A stretch of 64,000 nucleotides of DNA, from NCBI RefSeq assembly GCF_029813835.1, contig NZ_JARVKV010000018.1, forward strand, positions 26,833-90,832, written 5' to 3'. The notes under the pieces were generated by a model, which ran no database searches, was not told where the DNA came from, and worked only from the letters and a program-made list of their open reading frames with translations. Shown here in pieces: positions 43,989-53,983 of the stretch (within the stretch, counting starts at the first letter, position 1; each line of letters starts with the position of its first letter). This stretch comes from Streptomyces sp. DH37. Its GTDB lineage: Bacteria > Actinomycetota > Actinomycetes > Streptomycetales > Streptomycetaceae. Both the position numbers and the translations under genes were made by a program.

Positions 43989-45284
43989 GTGCGGAGAAGA
44001 CGGTTCCTGGGCCTGGCTTCGGGGGTGGCCGGATCTGTCGCATTGACGGCGGCCGGGTGCGGCAGCGGCGGGAGCGGGGCGTCCCGCATCGAGGGCGTCA
44101 CCCTGAGGATGGTCGCGTCGGACTACGGGGACCTGGAGGGGAACGACCTCACCCAGGACTACTGGGACGAGGTGGTCGCCTCCTTCCGGAAGGAGAACCC
44201 CGGCATCGATGTGGAGGTCTCCGTCCACGCTCCGGGCAAGGCCGAGCAGAAGGTCGCCGAGCTGATCGGCAACGGGCGGGCCCCCGACCTCGCGCAGATC
44301 GGCTCCTTCGCCGACCACGCGGCCGCCGGACGGCTCTACCGGGCCGAGGAGGTGCTCTCCATCCCCGTGCAGGCCGACTTCGTCCCCGCGCTCAGCACCG
44401 CGGGCGAGCTGCGCCGCGTGCGGTACGCGATGCCGTTCACCGCCAACCTCCAGCTCCTCTTCTACAACCGGCGGCTCTTCGCCGAGGCGGGCCTGGACCC
44501 GGAGGAGCCGCCGCGCAGCTGGGAGGAGCTGAAGCAGGCCGCCATCGCGCTCCGGGCCACCGGCGTCGACGTGCCCTACGGGCTGCCGCTGGGCAGCGAG
44601 GAGGCGCCCACCGAGGCCATGACCTGGATGCTGGGCAACGGCGGCGGCTACGTCGGCGACGGCGGCATGTACGCCCTCAACGCGCCCGCCAACGTCCAGG
44701 CCATGGGCTGGCTCCGCGACGAGCTCGTCGACCGGGGCCTGACCACGGTCAACCCCGCCGTCACCAACCGCCAGGGGCTGTTCAACCTGTTCACCGGCGG
44801 GCACGTCGGGATGCTCAACGGCGACCTGTCGCTGACGCGGCAGGCCGACCGCAAGAAGACCGACTACGGCACGGCGCCGCTGCCCGGCCGCGACGGGCCC
44901 TCGGACACCACCACGGGTTCGGCGAGCTGGATGCTCGCCTTCCGCCGGGAGGGCAACCGCGACGCGGTCGCCGCGTTCCTCGCCCACGTCTACCGGGTGG
45001 AGAACCAGTTCGCGTTCGCCCACCGCTACCACACGCTGCCGGTCACGGTCTCCGCCTCGGACCAGATGCGGAGCGACCGGCGGCACGCGCGGATGCGGCC
45101 CTTCCTGGACCAGCTCGGGGCGGCGGAGTTCTTCCCGTCGAACAAGGTGTCCTGGGGCAGGGTCAGCCGCGAGATCGGGCTGTACGTGGGCCAGGCGGTG
45201 CTGGCCGACGGCGATCCCGCCGCGGTGCTCGGCACCCTCCAGCGCACGGCGGAGAAGGAGGAGGAGGCCGCCAGGGAGCTGTGA
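43989..45284 (+). CDS. Extracellular solute-binding lipoprotein (sugar ABC transporter type)
   Basis: The 431-residue protein starts with a twin-Arg-like basic run (RRRRFLGLASG) and a lipobox ending LTAAGC. A family 1 solute-binding fold follows (DYWDEVVASFRKENPGIDVEV, APDLAQIGSFADHAA, MPFTANLQLLFYNRRLFAEAGL). Such proteins deliver sugars to ABC permeases. No permease genes follow, so it may work with a distant system and the shared MsiK ATPase encoded at 58395..59513. GTG 43989 is preferred to 43980 because AAGGGG lies 8 bases upstream. The signal may be exported by Tat. Confidence 0.88.
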   Translation: MRRRRFLGLASGVAGSVALTAAGCGSGGSGASRIEGVTLRMVASDYGDLEGNDLTQDYWDEVVASFRKENPGIDVEVSVHAPGKAEQKVAELIGNGRAPDLAQIGSFADHAAAGRLYRAEEVLSIPVQADFVPALSTAGELRRVRYAMPFTANLQLLFYNRRLFAEAGLDPEEPPRSWEELKQAAIALRATGVDVPYGLPLGSEEAPTEAMTWMLGNGGGYVGDGGMYALNAPANVQAMGWLRDELVDRGLTTVNPAVTNRQGLFNLFTGGHVGMLNGDLSLTRQADRKKTDYGTAPLPGRDGPSDTTTGSASWMLAFRREGNRDAVAAFLAHVYRVENQFAFAHRYHTLPVTVSASDQMRSDRRHARMRPFLDQLGAAEFFPSNKVSWGRVSREIGLYVGQAVLADGDPAAVLGTLQRTAEKEEEAAREL

Positions 45285-45298
45285 CGGGGGAACGTGGC

Positions 45299-45332
45299 GC
45301 GGGGCCCGGCCGGTGGTCCGGCCGGGCCCCGC
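45299..45332. terminator. Terminator between convergent genes
   Basis: A perfect 15-bp stem (45299-45313 with 45318-45332) with a 4-base loop lies between the solute-binding protein and the Cys-rich peptide gene. Confidence 0.7.
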
Positions 45333-45368
45333 GGCGGCACGCGCGCGTGCCGTGTGCGTTCCGGTGGC

Positions 45369-45515
45369 TCAGCAGCTCCCGCCGCACCGGCAGGATCCGC
45401 CGGACTGGCATCCGCACGAGCACCCCGATCCGCAGCCGCACGCCCCCAGTACGGGCAGCGAGGGCCGTTCGTCCGAGCGCCCGGCCGCCGTGGGTGGAGT
45501 CGGGAAGTCCGCCAT
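45369..45515 (-). CDS. Cysteine-rich small protein (48 aa, 8 Cys)
   Basis: The ATG at 45515 has a very strong ribosome site (GGAGGAGG). The peptide has 25 residues without Cys (MADFPTPPTAAGRSDERPSL) and then a tail with the spacing CGCGSGCSCGCQSGG and SCRCGGSC. Eight Cys in the last 23 residues, arranged as C-x-C pairs with Gly and Ser, resemble a metallothionein or a metal-binding small protein. I do not know a named family. It lies between the solute-binding protein and phoU, with its own upstream region. Confidence 0.8.
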   Translation of the reverse strand: MADFPTPPTAAGRSDERPSLPVLGACGCGSGCSCGCQSGGSCRCGGSC

Positions 45516-45695
45516 GAGTTCCTCCTCCGCATCGTGCCGGCTGTCACCGGCTCGTCTCGCCACCCATTGACGTCCTCCGCCGCCGAGCGCGTCAACGGCG
45601 CGCGGGGGCACCCACCGCGTGTTCGCGGGCCCGGGGCGCACCGGCCGGGGCCGGCGGCGCTCCGCGCCCCCGTGGCCGCGCGGTGCCGTACGGCG

Positions 45696-46397
45696 TCACG
45701 CGCCCTCGGCCGGCGCGCCCTCCACGGCGGCCGCGGCGGCGGCCGGGTCGACCTCGTCCGCGTAGTCGCCGGTGACCAGGTAGACGACGCGGCGGGCGAC
45801 CGAGACCGCGTGGTCGGCGAAGCGCTCGTAGTAGCGGCCGAGCAGGGTGACGTCGACGGCCGTCTCGATGCCGTGCTTCCAGCGGTCGTCCATCAGGTGC
45901 TGGAAGAGGGTGCGGTGGAGGAGGTCCATCGCGTCGTCGTCCTGCTCCAGCTGGAGCGCCAGGTCGACGTCCTTGGTGATCAGGATCTCGCCCGTCTTCG
46001 CCATCAGGCGCTGCGCGAGCTGGCCCATCTCCAGGATGGTCGCGTGCAGGTCGCGCGGCACCGCGGAGTCGGGGTAGCGCAGCCGGGCCACCTTGGCGAC
46101 GTGCTGCGCCAGGTCGCCGGAGCGCTCCAGGTCGGCGCTCATCCGCAGCGAGGTGACGACGATCCGCAGGTCGGTGGCGACCGGCTGCTGCCGGGCCAGC
46201 AGGTTTATGGCCTTGGTCTCCAGGTCGCGCTGGAGGGTGTCCACCTTCTCGTCCGCTGCGATCACGCTCTCGGCGAGATTGAGGTCCGCGTCCAGCATCG
46301 CCGTGGTGGCGCGGCCGATCGCGGAGCCGACGAGTCGGGCCATCTCGACCAGACTGTCGCCGATCGAGTCCAGCTCCTCGTGGTACGCGTCCCGCAT
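45696..46397 (-). CDS. phoU: Phosphate-signalling regulator PhoU
   Basis: The 233-residue all-helical protein has two PhoU repeats, each with the metal-binding pattern E...D...: MRMSADLERSGDLAQH in the first half and LLGRYYERFADHAVSVARR in the second. It begins MRDAYHEELDSIGDSLVEM. PhoU links phosphate transport to PhoR and dampens the response. It is divergent from phoR with 229 bases between, which hold a PHO-box-like site. The extra C-terminal Ala/Glu tail is typical of Streptomyces PhoU. Confidence 0.94.
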   Translation of the reverse strand: MRDAYHEELDSIGDSLVEMARLVGSAIGRATTAMLDADLNLAESVIAADEKVDTLQRDLETKAINLLARQQPVATDLRIVVTSLRMSADLERSGDLAQHVAKVARLRYPDSAVPRDLHATILEMGQLAQRLMAKTGEILITKDVDLALQLEQDDDAMDLLHRTLFQHLMDDRWKHGIETAVDVTLLGRYYERFADHAVSVARRVVYLVTGDYADEVDPAAAAAAVEGAPAEGA

Positions 46398-46520
46398 GAC
46401 TTTCCTTCCCCTCGCATGACGTGACCGTAGGGACCGCGGGCCTCCCGCGAAGAGTGCGCGCGGGCCCCGGTTCTCCCCTACGCTCCCACGTTCTGTCCGA
46501 AACACGTCCTGTTCCGCCCG

Positions 46521-46553
46521 ACCAAGTGAACCGGCACCGACACCGACGTGAAC
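46521..46553 (-). promoter_or_regulatory. PHO-box-like PhoP binding site between phoU and phoR
   Basis: Read on the minus strand, three 11-base units follow one another: GTTCACGTCGG, TGTCGGTGCCG and GTTCACTTGGT. The first and third match the PhoP direct-repeat consensus GTTCACC well, the middle poorly. Position between divergent phoU and phoR fits the known site in Streptomyces. Confidence 0.7.
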
Positions 46554-46614
46554 TCTCGGAGACGTCTGTTCGAGCAGGTGCCCGAACGGCTGGGGCGGCC
46601 TTCCGGAAGCCGCA

Positions 46615-46620
46615 TAACCT
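46615..46620 (+). promoter_or_regulatory. -10 element of a leaderless phoRP promoter
   Basis: TAACCT ends 6 bases before the phoR ATG. There is no ribosome site, so transcription should begin at the start codon. Confidence 0.55.
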
Positions 46621-46626
46621 GGACGC

Positions 46627-48114
46627 ATGGACGTGAACGCGGCGGTCGCCGCAGCGGCAGCGATCGCCGGGGTGTGCACCGGCGTGTTCGCCATGCTCGC
46701 GTTCCGCTGGAGTGAGCGCGAGCAGACCCGCCCCACCCGGAGCTCGCTGCACACCGAGGCCGCGCTGCCCCCCGGCGTGGACACCGTGCTCTCCGTGCTC
46801 CGGTCCTCCGCCGTCGTCCTCGACGAGGCCGACGCCGTCGTCAAGGCCAGCTCGGCCGCGTACGCCCTCGGGCTGGTGCGCGGCGGCAGGCTCGCGGTGG
46901 AACCGATGCTCCAGATGGCCCGCGACACCCGCCGGGACGGTGAGATCCGCCAGGTCGAGCTGGACCTGCCGCGGCGCGGCACCGGGCGCGGCGACGCGCT
47001 GGCCGTCTCCGCGCGGGTCGCCCCCCTGGGGTCGCGGCTGGTGCTGCTGCTGGTCGAGGACCTGACCGAGGCCCGCCGCATCGAGGCGGTGCGCCGCGAC
47101 TTCGTGGCGAACGTCAGCCATGAGCTGAAGACCCCGGTCGGCGCGCTGTCGCTGCTGTCGGAGGCCGTGATGGACGCCTCCGACGACCCCGAGGCGGTGG
47201 AGCGCTTCGCCGGCCGGATGCAGACCGAGGCGACCCGGCTCACCAACCTGGTCCAGGAGCTGATCGACCTCTCCCGGGTGCAGAACGACAACCCGCTGGA
47301 GGACTCCGAGCCGGTACGGGTGGACGAGCTGGTGGCCGAGGCCATCGACCGCTGCCGCCAGGCGGCGGGCGCCAAGCAGATCACCATGGCCACGGGCGGC
47401 ACCGCCGACCTCCACGTGTGGGGCAACCGCGGCCAGCTCGCCGCGGCGCTGGGCAACCTGGTGGAGAACGCCGTGAACTACTCCCCGGCCCGCACCCGCG
47501 TGGGCATCTCCGGGCGCCGGGTCGCGGCCTCGGGCGGGGACATGATCGAGATCGCGGTGACCGACCAGGGCATCGGCATCTCGGACAAGGACAAGGACCG
47601 GATCTTCGAGCGGTTCTACCGCGTCGACCCGGCCCGCTCCCGGGCCACCGGCGGCACCGGTCTGGGCCTGGCGATCGTCAAGCACGTGGCCGCCTCGCAC
47701 GGCGGGGAGGTCACCGTCTGGAGCGCGGAGGGCCAGGGCTCCACCTTCACCCTGCGCCTGCCGGAGGCCGCCAGCGCGCGCGAGCGCGCCGAGGCCGCGC
47801 GGCTGGAGAGGGCCCGGCTCAGCGGCGCGCTGCGCGAGCCGTCGGCCTTCGAGGACGACGAGGACGACGAGAACTCCGAGGACGCCGAAGACGGAGACGC
47901 CTCCTACGGCGTGGACGGAGACGGCCTGGACGACGCCGACTGCCTGGACGCGGACGACGCGTACGGCGCCGACGGTACCGAAGACGTTCCCGTGCCCCCG
48001 TACGGGACCGTCCGCAGGACCCCCACACCCCGCGACCGTCCTCGCGGGACCCACCGAGCCCCCCACGACTCCAACGATCGCCACACTGATCCCGCCCCGG
48101 AGGTCCTCCCGTGA
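46627..48114 (+). CDS. phoR: Phosphate-sensing histidine kinase PhoR (SenX3 type)
   Basis: The 495-residue protein has one or two short N-terminal helices, a PAS-like region, and a dimerisation helix with phospho-His near residue 165 (VANVSHELKTP). The ATPase domain has LVENAVNYSPAR, DQGIGI and GTGLGLAIVKH. It activates PhoP when phosphate is scarce. It is a close match to PhoR of Streptomyces as I remember it but ends in a tail of about 100 residues rich in Asp and Glu (FEDDEDDENSEDAEDGD), longer than I recall for PhoR elsewhere. The stop overlaps phoP (GTGA). Confidence 0.94.
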   Translation: MDVNAAVAAAAAIAGVCTGVFAMLAFRWSEREQTRPTRSSLHTEAALPPGVDTVLSVLRSSAVVLDEADAVVKASSAAYALGLVRGGRLAVEPMLQMARDTRRDGEIRQVELDLPRRGTGRGDALAVSARVAPLGSRLVLLLVEDLTEARRIEAVRRDFVANVSHELKTPVGALSLLSEAVMDASDDPEAVERFAGRMQTEATRLTNLVQELIDLSRVQNDNPLEDSEPVRVDELVAEAIDRCRQAAGAKQITMATGGTADLHVWGNRGQLAAALGNLVENAVNYSPARTRVGISGRRVAASGGDMIEIAVTDQGIGISDKDKDRIFERFYRVDPARSRATGGTGLGLAIVKHVAASHGGEVTVWSAEGQGSTFTLRLPEAASARERAEAARLERARLSGALREPSAFEDDEDDENSEDAEDGDASYGVDGDGLDDADCLDADDAYGADGTEDVPVPPYGTVRRTPTPRDRPRGTHRAPHDSNDRHTDPAPEVLP

Positions 48115-48791
48115 CCCGAGTGCTCGTCGTCGAGGACGAGGAATCGTTCAGCGACGCACTGTCGTACATGCTGCGCAAGGAAGGTTTCGAGGTGGCCGTC
48201 GCGGCCACGGGCCCGGACGGGCTGGACGAGTTCGAGCGCAACGGCGCCGACCTGGTGCTGCTCGACCTGATGCTGCCGGGGCTGCCCGGTACCGAGGTGT
48301 GCCGCCAGCTCCGCGGCCGCTCGAACGTGCCGGTCATCATGGTGACCGCCAAGGACAGCGAGATCGACAAGGTCGTCGGCCTGGAGATAGGCGCCGACGA
48401 CTACGTGACCAAGCCCTTCTCCTCCCGCGAGCTGGTGGCCCGCATCCGGGCCGTGCTGCGGCGGCGCGGCGAGCCGGAGGAGGCCGCTCCGCAGGCCCTG
48501 GAGGCCGGACCGGTGCGGATGGACGTGGACCGGCACGTGGTGACGGTCTCCGGCGCCAAGGTCGACCTGCCGCTGAAGGAGTTCGACCTGCTGGAGATGC
48601 TGCTGCGCAACGCCGGGCGCGTACTGACCCGCATGCAGCTCATCGACCGGGTCTGGGGCGCGGACTACGTCGGCGACACCAAGACCCTGGACGTGCACGT
48701 CAAGCGGCTGCGCGCCAAGATCGAACCGGACCCGAGCGCGCCCCGCTACCTGGTGACGGTGCGAGGGCTGGGCTACAAGTTCGAGCCGTGA
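48111..48791 (+). CDS. phoP: Phosphate response regulator PhoP
   Basis: This 226-residue OmpR-type regulator has a receiver with phospho-Asp in LVLLDLMLPGLPG and Lys in YVTKPFSSRELVAR. The winged helix has LPLKEFDLLEMLLRNAG, TLDVHVKRLRAKIE and VRGLGYKF. PhoP binds PHO boxes and controls phosphate scavenging and, indirectly, nitrogen and antibiotic genes. The GTG overlaps the phoR stop. A strong terminator follows. Confidence 0.96.
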   Translation: MTRVLVVEDEESFSDALSYMLRKEGFEVAVAATGPDGLDEFERNGADLVLLDLMLPGLPGTEVCRQLRGRSNVPVIMVTAKDSEIDKVVGLEIGADDYVTKPFSSRELVARIRAVLRRRGEPEEAAPQALEAGPVRMDVDRHVVTVSGAKVDLPLKEFDLLEMLLRNAGRVLTRMQLIDRVWGADYVGDTKTLDVHVKRLRAKIEPDPSAPRYLVTVRGLGYKFEP

Positions 48792-48846
48792 CGGCACCGC
48801 GCCGCACCCGGGATCCGGTGCGGCGGCGGCGCCGGGACGGCGTCGA

Positions 48847-48891
48847 CACGGGTGGGGGCCGCCCCCCGATCAGGGGCGGCCCCCACCCGTG
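48847..48891 (+). terminator. Terminator of phoRP
   Basis: A perfect 19-bp stem (48847-48865 with 48873-48891) with a 7-base loop lies between phoP and the convergent lipoprotein gene and can serve both. Confidence 0.75.
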
Positions 48892-48921
48892 CTGTGTACG
48901 GAAGGCGTCCGCGCGGACGGG

Positions 48922-49614
48922 TCACCGGCCCCCGTCGTCCTGGGTGCCGCCGTCCTCCTGGGACTCCCCGATGTCGCCCTGGGTCTCGTCGTCACCGCTG
49001 TCGTTGGCGCCCGGGTCCTCGGCCGGCGGGTCGTCCTCCTCGGCGGGCTCCTCGGTCGGGGTCGGGGAGGCGCCCGGGTCGGGCAGCGTGGACTCCGTCG
49101 GGGCGGGGGCGCCGCTGGGGCCGAAGTCCTTCCAGGTGCCGGCCGCCGGGACGACGGTGGCGCGCAGCTCCACCTGACCGGTCGAGCTGAGGTCGAAGAC
49201 CAGCGGCTGGGCCTCGCCGTTCTGGATGCCGGCCTGCTCGGGGTCCTCGATGATCGCGGAGGCGTTGCCCTCTCCGCCGAGGATCAGGGAGCCGCCCGCC
49301 GGGACGGTCATGTCCTGCTGCCCCTCGGGAGGGCTCAGCTCCACCCGCTGCCCGTCCACCGTGATGGACTCCAGGGTCTCGTCCTCGGAGCCCTCGTTGA
49401 AGATGCGCGCCGAGACGGAGGCGGGGCCGGAGTCGTCCTCGGGGGTGATGACGTTGACGTTCTGGATCTTGATGTCGTCGACCTGGGCCGAGGCGTTGTC
49501 GGGGGCGATGTTCAGGCTCTGCGCGTTCGGCCCGGCCCCGCAGGCGGTCAGGGAGGCGATCGAGAGCGCGAGAGTGCTGGCGGCGAGGGCGCCGCGTCGA
49601 AGGCTGCTGCTCAC
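48922..49614 (-). CDS. Secreted lipoprotein of unknown function
   Basis: The 230-residue lipoprotein has a signal ending in the lipobox SLTAC near residue 24. A domain of about 140 residues with beta-sandwich character follows (QNVNVITPEDDSGPASVSAR and LESITVDGQRVELSPPEG). It ends in a Pro/Asp/Glu-rich tail of about 70 residues. GTG 49614 has AGGAG upstream. I recognise no motif; a DUF4352-like or copper-chaperone-like sandwich is possible. It is convergent with phoP and separated by a terminator. Confidence 0.8.
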   Translation of the reverse strand: MSSSLRRGALAASTLALSIASLTACGAGPNAQSLNIAPDNASAQVDDIKIQNVNVITPEDDSGPASVSARIFNEGSEDETLESITVDGQRVELSPPEGQQDMTVPAGGSLILGGEGNASAIIEDPEQAGIQNGEAQPLVFDLSSTGQVELRATVVPAAGTWKDFGPSGAPAPTESTLPDPGASPTPTEEPAEEDDPPAEDPGANDSGDDETQGDIGESQEDGGTQDDGGR

Positions 49615-50125
49615 GGCGGCGGCAACTCCTAGCGGGATGGGTGGGTCTGTCGGCGGGCTCAGCGTACCGACCCCGTGAAACGCGTCCGCACCCGACCCGC
49701 CCCACACGCCTCCCGACCTGTGCCGCGCGCGGCCGCGCGCACGGGAGCCGCGAGGGCGGGCGGGGGTGTGCGGAGGCGGCCCGCGGAATATCAACTGCAC
49801 GTCCGTACGAACGATTACGCGCATTCCGCGGAAGTCCCGGGAAGGGAGCGGGAAGGGCGCCGCGAAGGTTCACCGGAAATCGCCCCCGGAGGCCGTTCGC
49901 CCGTCCGCTGATCAATTCGGTTCAGACCGTTCGGCCGGATCGATGATTCCGACAAAACGGACGTACGGGTGTTTCGGTCAAGCTCTGCGGAGCGCTTCCG
50001 CGCGCGATTCCCGCCCCGCGCAGACCCGCTCCGACCTGCGGATTCCCGTCCCCCCGAGGCCCCCGCAGCACGATCCGACCGTTGTTGTCAAGCCCCGAGA
50101 TATGCCCTGACCTGCGAAAACGCCA
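49615..50125. other. Intergenic region between the lipoprotein and carD
   Basis: About 510 bases without a gene. Short frames exist but none has both a ribosome site and codon bias. The composition is less GC-rich than the genes in parts. I see no clear repeat; promoters of both divergent genes must lie here, and only that of carD can be named (next entry). Confidence 0.5.
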
Positions 50126-50154
50126 TTCAGAAGAGGGCGTTCCCGTGTTACCCT
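50126..50154 (+). promoter_or_regulatory. Promoter of carD
   Basis: TTCAGA (50126-50131) and TACCCT (50149-50154) stand 17 bases apart, followed by a leader with GAAGGGG 10 bases before the ATG. Confidence 0.55.
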
Positions 50155-50182
50155 GGATAGCCACGGAAGGGGTACCTGTCAC

Positions 50183-50665
50183 ATGACGTTCAAGGTTGGC
50201 GACACCGTGGTCTATCCCCATCACGGGGCCGCGCTGATCGAGGCCATCGAAACTCGTCAGATCAAAGGCGTGGACAAGACCTACTTGGTCCTGAAGGTCG
50301 CCCAGGGCGACCTGGAGGTGCGCGTACCGGCGGAAAACGCGGAGCTCGTCGGCGTGCGCGACGTGGTCGGCCAGGACGGCCTCGACCGGGTCTTCGAGGT
50401 GCTCCGCGCGCCCTACGCCGAGGAACCGACCAACTGGTCCCGCCGGTACAAGGCGAACCTGGAGAAGCTCGCCTCCGGCGACGTGATCAAGGTGGCCGAG
50501 GTCGTGCGCGACCTGTGGCGCCGTGAGCGCGAGCGCGGACTCTCCGCCGGCGAGAAGAGGATGCTCGCCAAGGCCCGCCAGATCCTGGTGAGCGAGCTGG
50601 CCCTCGCGGAGAACACCAACGAGGACAAGGCCGAGACGCTGCTGGACGAGGTCCTGGCGTCCTGA
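50183..50665 (+). CDS. carD: CarD, RNA polymerase-binding transcription regulator
   Basis: The 160-residue protein has an N-terminal RNA-polymerase-interacting domain ([21 protein letters not shown]). The helical C-terminal domain includes [35 protein letters not shown] and [20 protein letters not shown]. The Trp that wedges into the promoter bubble (in DLWRRE) is present. CarD stabilises open complexes, especially at rRNA promoters. It stands upstream of ispD and may be co-transcribed with it. Confidence 0.97.
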   Translation: MTFKVGDTVVYPHHGAALIEAIETRQIKGVDKTYLVLKVAQGDLEVRVPAENAELVGVRDVVGQDGLDRVFEVLRAPYAEEPTNWSRRYKANLEKLASGDVIKVAEVVRDLWRRERERGLSAGEKRMLAKARQILVSELALAENTNEDKAETLLDEVLAS

Positions 50666-51118
50666 CCCGAACGGAACCGGCCCGAACGAACCGGTGATCC
50701 GGTACGGCCGCCCCGTGGTGGTCGGCCCCTGTGACGGACGCCCGCCGTCCGCCGCCATCCGTCAGCGAGACGCGACAGACGCAGCAGCCGGTGCGCACCG
50801 GCCGGCGCCCATGGCCCCGGCCGGAGAGCAGAGGCGAACGCGGAGACGCGAAGAGTGCCGCGGTGCCCGGGTGATGACACGAGTCATCGCCGGGCGCTGC
50901 GGCATGTCGGGACGGCATACGAGTGCCGTCCGGACGAGACGAGTTGGCGTCCGGGATGCGTGGAGACCGGTTGTACGGGCCGCCCGGTGCCGCAGGAGCA
51001 CCGGGTCCGGGCGGCTGCCCGACCGGTCGTCACGGAAGGGTCCGGTCGGGGCTTCGCGCCCGGCATGCTGAGTGCAATACCCACCTCCGCCGAGGACACA
51101 AACCTGATCGTGCAACCG
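50666..51118. other. Intergenic region between carD and ispD with several palindromes
   Basis: No gene is supported. Three perfect inverted repeats stand close together: a 16-bp palindrome (50787-50802), GATGAC-4-GTCATC (50873-50888) and GGACGGCA-6-TGCCGTCC (50910-50931). They may be terminators of carD, protein-binding sites, or parts of a structured RNA. An ATG at 51065 could extend ispD into the last part of this stretch. Confidence 0.45.
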
Positions 51119-51904
51119 ATGCCAGATGAAACCAGGTCCGAATCCGCGCCGGCCGGCCGGGCGGCCGGCCGTACCGCCGCGGTCATCCCCGCCGCGGGCC
51201 GCGGCGTGCGGCTCGGCCGCGGCGCGCCCAAGGCGCTGCGCCCGCTCGGCGGCACCCCGATGCTCATCCACGCCGTCCGCGCGGTCGCCCTCGCCCGCAC
51301 GGTCTCCCTCGTCGTCGTCGTGGCCCCGCCGGACGGCGCCGCCGCCGTCCGCACGCTCCTGGACGAGCACCCGCTGCCCCAGTCCGCCGGCGACACCGAC
51401 GTGATCGTCGTCACCGGCGGTGGTACGCGGCAGGAGTCGGTCGCCCGGGGGCTGGCCGCGCTGACCGGCGACGTCGACGTCGTCCTCGTCCACGACGCCG
51501 CCCGCCCGCTGGTCCCGGTGGAGACGGTGGAGGCCGTGGTCGCCGCCGTACGGGACGGGGCGCCCGCCGTCGTCCCCGCGCTGCCCGTCACCGACACGGT
51601 CAAGCAGATCGCGCCCGGCGTGCCCGCGGGGGAGCCCGAGCCGGTCGTGGCCACGCCCGAGCGGTCCCTGCTGCGTGCCGTGCAGACCCCCCAGGGCTTC
51701 GACCGGGCCGCGCTCGTCAAGGCGCACGCGAACGCCCCCCGCGAGGGCGAGGGCGCCACCGACGACGCCGGGCTGGTGGAGCGGCTGGGCGTCCCCGTGG
51801 TGCTGGTGCCCGGCCACGAGGAGGCGTTCAAGGTCACCCGCCCGCTGGACCTCGTCCTCGCCGAGGCCGTGCTCGCCCGCAGGAGGGTCACCGATGGCTT
51901 CTGA
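51119..51904 (+). CDS. ispD: 2-C-methyl-D-erythritol 4-phosphate cytidylyltransferase
   Basis: The 261-residue protein has the nucleotide-binding [19 protein letters not shown], then [25 protein letters not shown] and [10 protein letters not shown]. It makes CDP-methylerythritol in the non-mevalonate isoprenoid pathway. The start is uncertain: ATG 51119 has no clear ribosome site, GTG 51110 and ATG 51065 are in frame. The core begins only about residue 20. The gene overlaps ispF by 11 bases. Confidence 0.92.
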   Translation: MPDETRSESAPAGRAAGRTAAVIPAAGRGVRLGRGAPKALRPLGGTPMLIHAVRAVALARTVSLVVVVAPPDGAAAVRTLLDEHPLPQSAGDTDVIVVTGGGTRQESVARGLAALTGDVDVVLVHDAARPLVPVETVEAVVAAVRDGAPAVVPALPVTDTVKQIAPGVPAGEPEPVVATPERSLLRAVQTPQGFDRAALVKAHANAPREGEGATDDAGLVERLGVPVVLVPGHEEAFKVTRPLDLVLAEAVLARRRVTDGF

Positions 51905-52448
51905 GCCGGCCGCCGGGACGTCCGCGTCCGCGCCCTCCTCGCCGCTGTCCTCGCCGTCGCCGTCGTCCGCGCGGATGCCGCTGGTCGGGATCGGCACGGA
52001 CGTCCACGCCTTCGAGGAGGGTCGCGAGCTGTGGTGCGCCGGCCTGCTGTGGGAGGGGGAGACGCACGGCCTGGCCGGGCACTCCGACGGCGACGTCGCC
52101 GCCCACGCCGCCTGCGACGCGCTCTTCTCGGCCGCCGGACTCGGCGACCTGGGCGCCCACTTCGGCACCGACCGCCCCGAGTGGTCCGGCGCCGCGGGCA
52201 CCACGCTGCTCGCCGAGGCCGCCCGGATCGTCCGCGCCGAGGGCTTCGAGATCGGCAACGTGGCGATCCAGGTGATCGGCGTGCGCCCCAAGATCGGCAA
52301 GCGGCGCGCGGAGGCGCAGAAGGCGCTCTCGGAGGCGGCCGGCGCGCCGGTGTCCGTCTCCGGCACCACCACCGACGGCCTGGGGCTGACCGGCCGCGCC
52401 GAGGGGCTGGCCGCGGTCGCCACGGCACTGGTCGTCCGCCGTGTCTGA
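51894..52448 (+). CDS. ispF: 2-C-methyl-D-erythritol 2,4-cyclodiphosphate synthase
   Basis: The 184-residue protein has a Ser/Ala/Pro-rich start of about 25 residues and the IspF domain. The domain has [13 protein letters not shown] (metal D and H), [13 protein letters not shown] and, near the end, [17 protein letters not shown]. It forms the cyclic diphosphate from the product of the next step after IspD. ATG 51894 has AGGAGG 7 bases upstream, inside the ispD gene. The N-terminal low-complexity part is not in most IspF proteins. Confidence 0.94.
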   Translation: MASEPAAGTSASAPSSPLSSPSPSSARMPLVGIGTDVHAFEEGRELWCAGLLWEGETHGLAGHSDGDVAAHAACDALFSAAGLGDLGAHFGTDRPEWSGAAGTTLLAEAARIVRAEGFEIGNVAIQVIGVRPKIGKRRAEAQKALSEAAGAPVSVSGTTTDGLGLTGRAEGLAAVATALVVRRV

Positions 52449-52476
52449 CCCGCGCCGGCTCCCTCGCGTTTCCGAC

Positions 52477-52482
52477 TACCCT
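52477..52482 (+). promoter_or_regulatory. -10 element of a leaderless cysS promoter
   Basis: TACCCT ends 6 bases before the GTG at 52489 and no Shine-Dalgarno sequence is present. Confidence 0.5.
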
Positions 52483-52488
52483 TGACCC

Positions 52489-53901
<1,413 letters not shown>

Positions 53902-53983
53902 AACCCGCGCGCCCCGGCGCGCATCCCCGCACCCCACCCGCCCACCCGTTCCGCCTAGCAGCAAGAAGAGATGAGTGATCCCG

